Shown in pieces: positions 32,741 to 42,740 of a stretch of 64,000 nucleotides of DNA. Numbering within the stretch: position 1 is the first letter of the stretch; each line of letters begins with the position of its first letter. The stretch is from Chamaea fasciata (lineage: Eukaryota; Chordata; Aves; Passeriformes; Sylviidae). The stretch lies in NCBI GenBank assembly GCA_029207755.1, contig JARCOQ010000002.1, positions 111,711,745 to 111,775,744 on the forward strand, written 5' to 3'. The notes beneath the pieces were generated by a model. The model was not told where the DNA came from and ran no database searches. It worked only from the letters and a program-made list of their open reading frames with translations. Position numbers and translations under genes: made by a program.

Positions 32741-33300
32741 AATCATGTCTCTCCCCGGCGCCCTTCGCCTGTCGCTCGCCTGCCTCCTGCTCTGCGGCGC
32801 GGCCCCAAAACCCACCTGTGACCCCAGCGCCTGCCCCCCCTGCCCCGAGGGGGACCCGGAGGGGACAGCCACCCCCACCGCCGGTGGCTGCTGTCCCCCG
32901 TGCCCCCTGCCCTGCTCCTGCCCGCCCTACCTGGAGAGCGACTGCGAGATGCAAGGCTTCTCCAGCGGCCGCGTCCCCGCCGGCCGCTCCTTCTACATCG
33001 ACTTCGCCCGCACGCTGTGCACCTGCGGCCCGGCCGGGAACATCACCTGCGCCACGCTGTGCCCCCGCCCCGACCCCGCCTGCCGCGCCCTGGGCAGCCC
33101 GCTGGCCGACGGCTGTCCCCGCTGCGTCTGCTACGAGCCGGAGGGGATGGCAGTGCCCGCCGGCACCGTCACCGCCCGCGGATCGCAAACCTGCACCTGC
33201 CCCGCCCTGGGCGGGGAGCTGCAGTGCGGGCCTGCTGCGGGAGAGGAGTGATGCTCTGGTCCCTGCTGGCCGAAGCCATGGTCCCTGCTCTGTGACGGCA
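32600..33300. promoter_or_regulatory. GC-rich, CpG-dense block over the coding exon
   Basis: Base composition rises sharply relative to both flanks and CG dinucleotides are frequent, notably in 32750-33200. It overlaps the coding exon, so it may reflect codon use as much as a regulatory CpG island. Confidence 0.6.
32745..33251 (+). CDS. Secreted cysteine-rich protein resembling the fibulin-2 N-terminal domain
   Basis: A 168-residue protein in one coding exon. The ATG lies four bases after the acceptor ending at 32740. A signal peptide is visible (LRLSLACLLLCGA, residues about 7-19). The mature part has about 20 cysteines, including CC and repeated CxC. The stretch SCPPYLESDCEMQGF, then GRVPAGRSFYIDFARTLCTC, matches in spacing and residues the N-terminal Cys-rich domain of fibulin-2 (DC..GF..GRVPAGQSY..DF...C.C). 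It is followed by GNITC (one N-glycosylation sequon), DGCPRCVC and a last CPALGGELQC like fibulin-2's CPDAGGELIC. Unlike fibulin-2 there are no anaphylatoxin or EGF modules; the protein stops at GPAAGEE. It is probably an extracellular-matrix or signalling ligand, function unknown. The minus-strand and +1-frame long ORFs here are GC-driven shadows. Confidence 0.8.
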   Translation: MSLPGALRLSLACLLLCGAAPKPTCDPSACPPCPEGDPEGTATPTAGGCCPPCPLPCSCPPYLESDCEMQGFSSGRVPAGRSFYIDFARTLCTCGPAGNITCATLCPRPDPACRALGSPLADGCPRCVCYEPEGMAVPAGTVTARGSQTCTCPALGGELQCGPAAGEE

Positions 33301-33595
33301 GAAGGCTTCCTGCGCTGTGGGACATCCTCGCTGAGGAGCTTCCAAGCGTCCTTGAGGACTTGGGGGTTGTTGTGGGGGACGTGCCGCCTTCTCTGTCATT
33401 TCTAGGCCAGGGCAAAGTGTCTGTAAGGGGGTGAGCTTGCTTGGTTGTGAGGTTTGTGCCGCAGGGCTTAAGCTGGCTGCTGATGGTGGAGCAAACGCAG
33501 CTATTTATTTATTTGGAAGACGATTCTGCTTTTGTATGTGTTTGTGTTTATATAGGCTGTTTGTATTAAACTCGCTGGATAAACTTCCTCCCGGG
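33252..33595 (+). terminator. 3' UTR and poly(A) signal of the cysteine-rich gene
   Basis: After the TGA stop a short UTR leads to ATTAAA at 33565-33570, followed within about 20-30 bp by GGATAAACTTCC and GT-poor sequence. The variant ATTAAA is a common functional signal. The cleavage site near 33590 is inferred. Confidence 0.5.
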
Positions 33596-33987
33596 GGCCA
33601 GGCTTTTTTCCTCCTGTAATTCCATCGGGTTCCAAGTGGCAGGACCATGATCAGAAGGCTGGCTGACAGCTTCTCTCCAATCGTTTTCCTCATGGGGTGG
33701 GAGGAGGAGGAGGTGGGTTAAGCACAAGTCTGTTTTAGGAGGCAAACCCCCCTCCTGTCTCCATCCTCTGGAGCAAAGCCTTGACTCACAGGAGGATGGT
33801 GGCAGTCAGGGCTCAGTCCTTCACAGCCACCTTGATCTTACCCAGGACTTACCCCACTGTCAGTCCCAGTTTAGCAGGAATGCCCCCAAAAAATGCCCCA
33901 AAATGTGTCTCAGTGACTGTTGTCCTCTGGATACAGACATGGGATACAGGAGAATTGCATCTTCTGAATGCTTTGACATAGATAAAT

Positions 33988-34022
33988 ACACACACACACA
34001 CACAAATAAATATATCTGTATA
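33988..34022 (+). repeat. (AC)n microsatellite with AT-rich flank
   Basis: ACACACACACACACACAC is followed by AAATAAATATATC. A simple dinucleotide repeat in intergenic DNA. Confidence 0.9.
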
Positions 34023-34284
34023 TAAAACCCATCAGGCTGTGTTATTAGCACATGTTGTTTAACATATGTTATTTGTTAATTGAATAAAAGCAGTGTTACC
34101 AAAGGACTTTTGAAGACTTTGCTGATAAAGACACATTCTTTCCTCTTGTGTTAGCTAGTGGTGCTTGGGCCACAAAAGGCTCTCTCCAACCACTTGGCTC
34201 CAGGTACACCTTGACACATTAAATGTGTCCCCTGGATTGTTTTCATTTTCCCCTCTCCTGCTCTGTCTGATGCTGTTTGACTGA

Positions 34285-34352
34285 AAAAAACCCAAAACCC
34301 AACAAAAAACCCCCAAACAATCAAAAGCCAAAAACAAACAAACAAACAACCA
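34285..34352 (+). repeat. A/C-rich low-complexity tract
   Basis: AAAAAAACCCAAAACCC-type runs pass into (AAAC)n. It is one of several A/C tracts on the plus strand between 34 and 58 kb. Confidence 0.85.
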
Positions 34353-34439
34353 GTGAGCAGGTGGGATTGAGGTGGAGGGTCAGGAAAAGGTTGGAGGAAG
34401 CAGGTGAATTTGTCTTTTGGGCTGCAGCAGTGGTCTCCA

Positions 34440-34870
34440 TCAACTGGGAATGGCACCTTAAAAGGATCATCCAGTTCCAACTCCCCTGCCATGGGCAGGG
34501 ACACCTTCCACTGTTCCAGGTTCCTCAGAGCTCCATCCAGCCTGGCCTTGGACACTTCCAGGGATCCAGGGGCAGCCACAGCTTCTCTGGGCAACCTGTG
34601 CCAGGGCCTCACCACTCGTAGTGAAGAATTTTTTTCCATATATCTAAGCTAAATTTCCCTTCTTTCAGTTTGAAGCCATTCCCCCTTGTCCTGTCACACC
34701 TGACCCTTGGAAATTCTCTCTCCATGATTTTTGGTATGCCCCTTTAGGTACTGGGAGGCCACAATGAGGTCACCCCAAAGCCTTCTCTTCTCTGGGCTGA
34801 ACAATCCCAGTTCTCTCAGCCTTTCCTCACAGGACAGCTGCTCCATGTTTCTGTTGCAGGGAAGGGGGGA
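34440..34870 (-). mobile_element. CR1 LINE fragment
   Basis: It contains CCATGGGCAGGGACACCTTCC, GGCAACCTGTGCCAGGGCCT and, further in, TTCTCTGGGCTGAACAATCCC with TTCCTCACAGGACAGCTGC. The order is that of a reverse-complement CR1 3' end reaching upstream of the UTR-like region. It is longer than most copies here. Confidence 0.9.
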
Positions 34871-36960
34871 TTGATCTGACAACACTTTGCCCTCTGCTCT
34901 TGCCCATTCGGTGTAAAAATCTTAGGTTTTAGTAAGGTTACAGCTCACTGTTCACCTTTCAGACAGACACCAGACATCCCATGCCACCACGTCCACCAGC
35001 AGCACAAGAAATTCTTCCCATTACAGGTCTGGAATTACCTGCTGTCCAGCTATTAACAAATTGCTGAAGGAATCCACATCCTGTATGCCCTTGCAAGGTG
35101 AGGGTGTTTGAGTCCATGGGGTTGGCTCTCTTTTGTGTCTGCCAGGAATTTAAGCAGATCAGGAGGAGTTTGCAAGCGCAGTGATGGGTTTTGCAAGCAC
35201 AGGGATTATTCAGAGGGAGTCATGAGGGGTTTGGAAAGACTCCTCACTGCCTGGGGAGGGTGGTGGGCTGCCGGGGTTGTTTATCCTTTGCCACACGTCT
35301 TATCTGTCTCACTGCTCCCTGCTTTGTGTGACTGATAACCTCGGAGCAGGGGGGAATGACCGACAGATGGGCAGCCCCTGCATAATATTGAGTTTGTCTT
35401 CTCTACCCAGTGTCAGCACGGGAACAATGAAAGAGTTATTGTTCAAATATCTCTGCGAAAAGGTCCCTGTCGGCTCCTTTGCAAGCTGCTCCTTGGAGGT
35501 GGTGCAGGGTTTCTTTGCTCTGCCCCCACCTCTGATGTGAAGATACCTTCTGTCTCCAGGATCTCTGTCTGCATTTCATCACATTGAAAGCGTAGCTGCA
35601 TTGTTTTACTTTTACCATGAACAGCACCCGCACAGGGAGAAAATTAAAAACCCAAAATGATCAATTGTCAGTATTTATTCACTTAAATGTGATGTCCTGG
35701 GGGCTGGCATGTTTTGTTTGAATGGGTGTTGTCCTGGATTCTCCTGTATTAATCACCCGTGTGCTGGTCTGCAATTTGGACACGGTATTGCTCCTTTATT
35801 TGTATTTTTCCAGGTCAGATTTTCCCCAGTCTGGGCAGGGGTGTAGTTTTGTGGCTGCTCCTTTCACATGGTCACTGTCACTTTGCATCACAGCCAGGCA
35901 CATGTTTACAGGGAAGGACTGTAAATGTTTATCAAGAGCAAAGCAACACACAAACTCCTGTGCATCCCTAAATGAGCCCTGAAAAAAACCCTGAAATTTT
36001 CAGCTCCTAAAAAGAACTCATTTTGCATATAGAGCAATCAGGTTTTGGGGGGGGTTGTTTGTAAAAGATCATTACTGATGTTTAGTTAGTTGTGGAAGGG
36101 ACACGACCTTTCTTCATCGTGTTAATCATAAAATGATTGATTTAAATAGAACCACGCTTTAGCCCTCAGTCCTTTTACGAGCCCTCTGAGTCCCTGCCTC
36201 TTGAGGCTGTAAAACATTAAAATATTAATAAATGAAAGCCCATCAGGAGGCTTCCTTTGGGCACAACTGTGTCAAGAAGTTGAAGTGTTTGCCCAAGTCC
36301 TTCTACCTTTTCCAACAGCCTGCCAGAAGTGAATTCCTCAGGTGTGGTTCACCAGACGGCTTTAGCACCCCAGACTACATTTGCAGAGCCCAGGTGTGGG
36401 GGGCTGGCTGCCTGCCATTTGGGGTTTTTTTCTCAGTTATTAGGCTCCTAAATGATTAAAAATCTTGATCCATGGCAAGTTCTGCACTGGCGATTTCTGT
36501 TCTGGATGAGAGCAAAGGTTTCCTAGAAGACCCCCTTAATTTAATTACAACGTGCTCACTCAGTGCTGGTAATGGACTGACTGCATCCCCCTAGAAACAA
36601 TTTTGTTTAAAACTTGGGGGAAGGGAGGGAGGTAACATTTGACACTTTTGAATGTGTTCATTATAGGAAATTTTAAGCTGCCCTGACACGCCAAAGGTGC
36701 ACTGCATTTATTAACCAGGAAATGGCACAAGGATGGGAGCCACACACACGAGTGTATTTGGGATTTTATGATTTAATAGGGAGGTCTTTCCAACTTGATT
36801 GATTCTGTGATTTGGTTCCAGGATTTAGCTTCAACATTGTGCATCTACACTAAAAACAGCTTTTCTTTAATCATTCTGATACGGCATCCACAGCAGCACC
36901 CACAACTCAGTTCTCCAAGGCAATGCCCAGGAGGGAGCAGAAGACAACGGATCAGCTGGA
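34871..36960. other. Intergenic DNA
   Basis: No supported exon. A small plus-oriented CR1 end (GGAGGTCTTTCCAACTTG then GATTCTGTGATTT) lies at about 36778-36815. The rest is unique-looking, partly AT-rich around 36.05-36.25 kb. Confidence 0.5.
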
Positions 36961-36961
36961 C

Positions 36962-37936
36962 CACCCTCACAAGTTCCCACCGAAACCATGGAATAATGGC
37001 ATTCCAGGCACCGGGAATTTGTAATCCTCCAGTTCCCCTCTCATATTCCCATCAAAACCGTGCAATAATGGCATTCCTGGCATCAGGAATTTAAAATCCT
37101 CCCACTACCTGCCCAAATTCCCATGGAATACCAGCATTCCAGGCATCGGGAATTTTGAATCCTCCCATTCCCCTCCTAAATTCCCATGGAATAATGCCAT
37201 TCCAGGCGTCAGGAATTTTGAAATCCTCAAGTTCCCCTCACAAATTCCCATGGAATAGCAGCATTCCAGGCACTGGGAATTTAGAATCATCCAGTTCCCT
37301 CCCAGATTTTGCATGGAATACCAGCATTCAGGGCATTGGGAACTTTGAATTCTCAAGCTCCCCTCACAAATTCTCATGGAATAGCAGCATTTCAGGCATT
37401 GGGGATTTAAAATCCTCCAGTTCCCCTCACAAGTTCCCACCAAAACCATTGAATAAGGGCATTCCTGGCATCAGAGATTTTGAATCCTTCAGCCCCCTTC
37501 CCAGATTCCCATGGAATAATGACATTCCAGGTGTCAGGAATTTAGAATCTTCCAGCTCCCCTCACAAACTCCCATGGAATAACAGCATTCTGGGTGTTTG
37601 GAATTTAGAATCCTCCAGTTCCCCCCGCCCCCCGAATTCCCACCAAAACCACAGAAGAATGGCATTCCTGGTGTCGGAAATATCAAATCCTCCCGTTCCC
37701 TGCCCAAATTCCCATGGAATAACACCATTCCAGGCATCAGGAATTTTGAATCTTCCAGCCCCCCTCCCAAATCCCCATGGAATAACAGCATTCCAGGCAT
37801 TGGGAATTTGTAATCTTCCAGTTCCCCTCACAAATTCCCACCAAAACTATGGAATAAGGGCATTCTGGGCATTAGGGATTTTGAATCCTTCAGCTCCCCT
37901 CCCAGATTCCCATGGAATAATGACATTCAGGGTGTT
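36962..37936. repeat. Minisatellite, about 63-bp units, roughly 15 copies
   Basis: The core TTCCCATGGAATAACAGCAT, then TCCAGGCATCGGGAATTT and GAATCCTCCAGTTCCCCTC, recurs with point changes. The unit is about 63 bp, a multiple of three. A variant unit with CCCACCAAAACCATGG alternates with the plain one, roughly 190-200 bp apart in the second half, suggesting a three-unit higher-order pattern. The array is open for 267 codons on the plus strand (37155-37958) and for long stretches on the minus strand. No promoter, splice signals or conserved domain are seen, so I call it a repeat rather than a gene. Confidence 0.92.
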
Positions 37937-38404
37937 ATCCCCACTCCCAGCCCCCTGAAATCCTTCCCACTGACCCTTCCTGTGCACGGCTCTTACATTT
38001 GCCCATTGGCACTCAGCTCGGACTTGTCCACTTAACCAGGACTGCTGGTAAAGGATCCAGAGCAGCTTGGAAAGCTCTTTCTCCAGCTCCCTCTTTGCTC
38101 TTGGGGGAGGCAGAACATTCCACAGGAAAGCAACTGGTGCCACAAGGAGCGGGCGGCATCAGGGAGCTCTGGGGACACCCCTCAGGACCCCTGAGAGAAC
38201 ACCTTTGGCCTTGACCTGTGGGTACCTGCAAAAGTTTAAAATCAGCTACCTCAGCTTCCAGGACCTCTCCTGGCAGGTATCCCAGCGTGGATGCAGGACT
38301 GCTGCAAGGCACTGCTGGGACCCAGCAGGACAGGACCGGCTGTGGCATGTCCCCGTAGCACCCCATCACACAAAAAAAAGTCTCTTCTGCAAATCCAACC
38401 TACT

Positions 38405-38578
38405 GCAATCCCAGAGGGAATTTCTATAGAAGTAAAGCAAGGAATATCTGAGCCATTCACCTCTTCTACAGATTGCCTTACTCAAGCAGTGGAGAGGCAA
38501 TGCAGGGATGAAGTAGCACATCCCCATCTGCTTCGAAGCTCGGCTTTCACAAACGCCAATGAAGAATGCAAACACAAT
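38405..38578 (+). pseudogene. Endogenous retrovirus gag remnant, 5' piece
   Basis: The plus-strand frame resembles the capsid C-terminal region of an avian/alpha-beta-type retroviral Gag, including the phrase AFTNANEECK. It is open for about 55 codons and then broken by the LTR that begins at 38579. No env or pol was seen nearby. It is an old, non-functional copy. Confidence 0.65.
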
Positions 38579-38901
38579 TGTGGGCCTGATATTTCTGAGA
38601 GATTTTAACCTACTAGCAGCTGCTAACTTTTTCCCAAGGAAAAATTTCTCAAGAAAGCTTCTTCTCAAAACAATCTTGGCAAACAACTGTCCTTTCTCAA
38701 AAGAATCTTTCTCCAGGTGGTGTTTTGCTGTTTCTCTAGTTTAACCCGTGGGATTAGAAAGGTGTCGTTCCTATTCACCAATCATGTTAAGTCTGTATCA
38801 GAACACCTTATAAAAGGTAGTAAGAATTGGACAATAAAGCCGTTTTTCTATGCTCTTTGCCTTCCAAAATATTTGGAGTCTCTCATCTTTTGTGTCCTAC
38901 A
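38579..38901 (+). mobile_element. Retroviral LTR inserted in the gag remnant
   Basis: A 323-bp unit from TGTGGGCC to TCCTACA. It contains CCAAT (38778-38782), TATAAAA (38809-38815) and AATAAA (38833-38838) in the expected order. The flanks are ACAAT (38574-38578) and ACAAC (38902-38906), a likely 5-bp target duplication with one change. Gag-like sequence resumes right after it, which supports insertion into an older provirus. No internal region follows, so it is a solo LTR. Confidence 0.65.
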
Positions 38902-38906
38902 ACAAC

Positions 38907-39215
38907 AAGTAATCAGTGCCTTACTCGGTCCACAGCCAACCCTGCCTCAAATGATAGAGGCTTGCAGCAAGATAGGCACTCCTCAGCATGTGGCAGCAAT
39001 CCAAGCAAACATCTTGGGAGAATAATTTGGGAAACTCCTGGAAGCAGCAGATCAAAGATTCGAAGAAACCCTTGCAGCTCTCCATGTGACTCCTCCACAA
39101 GACAACTCCACAGAAGTAATGGCAGCAGAACTCACCAGAAGACCACGTTTTAGGTGTGGAAAATTTGGACGTCACACAGCCTGGGTCATCCTGAAACCAA
39201 ATGACCAGCAGAGAG
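38907..39215 (+). pseudogene. Endogenous retrovirus gag remnant, 3' piece
   Basis: It resumes in the capsid C-terminus (phrases PTLPQMIEACSKIG and ANILGE) and reaches a degenerate nucleocapsid zinc knuckle, RCGKFGRHTA. The first knuckle cysteine appears replaced and the histidine spacing is off by one. Frame changes occur in between. Similarity beyond about 39.2 kb is doubtful. Confidence 0.65.
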
Positions 39216-41137
39216 GAGCAAGGAGAGCTGAGCTCCTCTCAGGGTATTTCAGCTGAGCTTGATCCAGAACATGCCCCCATTTTAAGGCCCAGCTGTCAGA
39301 AATGCCTACCTTGTTCTCCCCAAGATGCACAGGAAGAGTCAATGAGCAGGATGCCTTGGGAGGCAAAACTTCCAAGCCTTTTTTGAGGCCAGGGATGCAC
39401 CAAGATGGGCCAAGACTCTCCACGCTGCCTGGCCCACACAGCCCAGCTCTGTGCTGGCCCTGGGCCAGAGCAGCTTCCACCAAGCAAGAGGCAAATGCAT
39501 ATTGCCAAGAGCTGAAACACAACAGACAGGTGAGCTGTGAAAAGTGTATGTGTAAAGGCCTTTTATTTAATTCACAACTCTCAAAGACAGCTTTGGGGCA
39601 CGCAGCTGGACAGAGAGGCTCCTGTTCACAACCTCTGTCCAAAGGGGGGTAACACACCTTGCTGCAGGTGCTTGGCTTGGTCTCTGCATGTCCAGGTGGA
39701 TGCCAAACCTGCTCTTCACAGCCTTCTCCCTTCCCCTGCCCCTCTGCCAAGTGCAACGGGCCTCAAGGACTGAAAGGACCACAGAGAGCTAAAGGGAGAC
39801 ACCTTTGGTGTCTTTGCACCTACCTCACTGGGAGCTCCCTGGAATGCGCTTTCCTTGAGAAGCAAGCCTCTTTCCCCCAGAGGCGTTTCCCCAAATGTGT
39901 GGCTTTCCTGGGGAACACACTGCCCTCTTCCTGACCCTGTGCAGGGATGGAGCATTGCTGTGCTTTCAGGAAGCTGCTCTTGAAAACCTCACGCATTCCA
40001 AGCACCTTTGCCCTCCGTGGATACTTGCCGTGGGATTAAATTAAATTTTTTTTTCTTTTTTTTTTCTTCCCAGTTCCTGTGTGTTTGTTTCCACTGTGTT
40101 CTCCTCATTTCCTGTACTATACGGGATTTTTCTGGATCCGGATGGTGTCCTCCCTCTCTCCCCCACTCCCAGCCCCCTGAAATTCCCAAAAAATATCCCA
40201 AAAAACCTCAGAAGACTTGAATCAGCACAATCTGCTGGGCTTTTTCCAGCAGTTGGCTTTGAATCCTGGAGTGATTTGCAGAGTCATTATTCATGGCTAT
40301 TCACAGTTCAGAAGTTCAAGAGACACAAAAAAAGTCCAGAGTTTGTAATCAAGGATGAATTGTTGCCAGTTTCCAAAGAAAGGAAGGAGGAAAGAAAAAA
40401 AAAAAAAAGATATGAATACAAACCCAGCTGTTAGAAAACAGAATGGAGGATCTTAGAGGGAAATTATTATTTCTGTAGCTGCTGAAAGTGTCTCTGTGAG
40501 TACAAGTGAGTCGGGAGCATTGTTTCCCCCCAGCATCTGAAAAGCTGGGAGAGCAGCATAGGCATTACCTAACAAATGCCTACTCAGTTCCTCAAAATCT
40601 CTGGATTTTTGCCATTCTGAGTTTCATTTGATGGTGATGCTTAAAATTTTCAAGAGCTTTCAGGTCGCGATCCAGCTACAGTACTGAGTTAAGAGACTTA
40701 ATCAGAATCAGCTGTAAAAAATAATCCTTTTGTGTATTAAAAAAACCCAAACCAAAACAAAACAAAAAAACCACCAGAAATATCATCTCTCCTTCCTGGC
40801 CTTAATTGGGATCCTGCCCATGGAACAAAACATAGTGCTAAGTATTTTAGAAAAATCAGTACCTGTACAGGAATTGAATTTGTAATTATTGTAGTTGCAC
40901 ATATCAGTAAGTCCCCTTGTCTTTTCTGTGTGCCAGCCTCTGCTGAGGGCAAGGAGTCCAAATCTTAAAGACCAAACAGGGCCATGAACTGAGCTGTGCA
41001 GAAACATGAGAAAACAGAATTTGATGAATGTTAAGAAATTAAGGGAAGTGTCCATAGTTTGTAGCTCATAGTGAGAGGTTGCAGGAGGAGGAACACACAC
41101 AACCCTCAAGATAAAAACAGCACAGAAGTCAATCACT
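39216..41137. other. Intergenic DNA
   Basis: No recognised gene. A/C-rich and A-rich runs occur near 40390-40408 and 40739-40772, and a T-rich run near 40047-40068. Further decayed retroviral sequence in 39.2-39.5 kb is possible but not shown. Confidence 0.45.
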
Positions 41138-41660
41138 CTTTTCTTAATCACAGAACCATTAAGGCTGGAAAAATCATGAGACTGGATCCCAGCTGCGCCC
41201 AATGCCCACCTTGTCCCCAGTCCAGAGCACTGAGTGCCACCTCCAGGCCTTCCTTGGACACCTCCAGGGATGGGCACTCCAAACCTCCCTGGGCAGTCCT
41301 TGCCAGTGTTTAACAACCCCTTAACTGATGAAATTCCTGCTGCTGGCCAAGCTGAGCATCCCCTGGCCCAGCCTGAGGCTGTTCTCTCTCCTCCTGTCCC
41401 TGTTCCCTGGGAGCAGAGCCCGACCCCCCCGGCTGTCCCCTCCTGGCAGGGACTTGTGCAGAGCCACCAGGTCCCCCCTGAGCCTCCTTTTCTCCAGGCT
41501 CAGCCCCTTGCCCAGCTCCCTCAGCCCCTCCTGGGGCTCCAGCCCCTTCCCCAGCTCCCTGCCCTGCCCTGGACACGCTCCAGCCCCTCCAGGGCTCTCC
41601 TGCAGGAGCCACAACTGGACACAGCCCTGGAGGAGCCTCTCAGTGCCCAGCACAGTGGGA
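41138..41660 (-). mobile_element. CR1 LINE fragment, GC-rich copy
   Basis: It begins AATCACAGAACCATTAAGGC and passes through ACACCTCCAGGGATGGGCAC, CCTGGGCAGTCCTTGCCAG and TCCTGTCCCTGTTCCCTGGG. It is a reverse-complement CR1 copy of about 520 bp, long enough to include the region upstream of the usual 3' end. Long open frames on both strands (about 100-160 codons) are by-products. Confidence 0.85.
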
Positions 41661-42472
41661 CAATCACTACCCGGTATGATCTGCACATTTCTTCACGACT
41701 ACTAAAAATCTAACTTGAAAAATCCATGTATCTTAGCAAAAAATTATCTAAATTAGTTTTTATTTCCATAGTCACATTTAGTATATGCATCAGTTCGTAT
41801 TTACGATTCAGGATCAACTTAAGGAAAAATGTGCAAGGAATAATTTTCAGGAGTAGGTCTGAGGGCCTCAGCTCCTGCTTTGTGCCAGTGGTGACACCAA
41901 AGTCCAACAGAGAAGGTAAATACCCACAGATTTTCCCTGATCACTTCACAAGCCCCAGATCACATCTCAGTTGCATCAGGAAGACAAACCAAACATCACC
42001 TGCAAAGGTCATGCTGTTTTCAGATTTGGGGAGGGTATCTAAATGATGTTTTCTCATTTTGTGTTTTAAATACACAGCAGATGTAATCCCACATACCTCA
42101 CACACTCTGAACTTGCATGAATTTATATATGGATAAGTAAATACTTGATCCGTGTTCCAGCCATATTGTTGGGTTGTTGTTGTTTTTGCAGAATCCTTAT
42201 TTCACACTGTGTGTGTAGTTTATTTTCCCTTGTTTTAGCTTTGAGGATGTTTCTCTGGTTTTTACAAAGAGAGTTATTTAGGAACAGCTCTAAGTTGCAA
42301 ACTGAAGGACTCTGTAAACTGATGCTCCACAAAAGCAAACTAGCTCACCAGTTATTTACAACTCAGCTGCTGATTCCTGTAATGGCTTCTTGAAGAGGGG
42401 ATTTATCTCTCAGGGGAATTTAAAATCATCCAACTAAAAATACTCAATATGGGACCTAATTTAGTTGATGTA

Positions 42473-42740
42473 ATCATAAAATCACAGAATGGTTTGGGTT
42501 GGAATGGACCTTAAAGATCATCCAATTGCAACATCCCCTGCCGTGGGCAGGGACACCTTCCACCATCCCAGGTTGCTCAGAGCCCCATCCAGCCTGGCCT
42601 TGGACACTTCCAGGGAACCAGGGGTGGCCACAGCTTCTCTGGGAAACCTGTGCCAGGCCCTCACCACCCTCACAGGGAAGAATTTTTTCTAGTACCTAAT
42701 CTAACCCTACTCTCTCAGTCAGCAGCCATTCCCCTTTGTA
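42473..42740 (-). mobile_element. CR1 LINE fragment
   Basis: It starts CATAAAATCACAGAATGGT and continues GGGTTGGAATGGACCTTAAAGA, GGACACCTTCCACCATCC and CACAGCTTCTCTGGGAAACC. It is the least diverged CR1 3' end in the window, in reverse orientation. Confidence 0.92.

Noticed and set aside
32565..33405. Long open frames opposite and offset to the cysteine-rich gene (207 and 267 codons)
   Set aside because: Shadows produced by extreme GC content; only the 32745 frame has a signal peptide, patterned cysteines and homology.
37155..37958. 267-codon frame as a repeat-protein gene
   Set aside because: Explained by a 63-bp tandem repeat; no promoter, splice sites or known domain.
39216..39500. Extended gag or protease sequence after the zinc-knuckle remnant
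   Set aside because: Only vague cysteine patterns; not enough to support a call.
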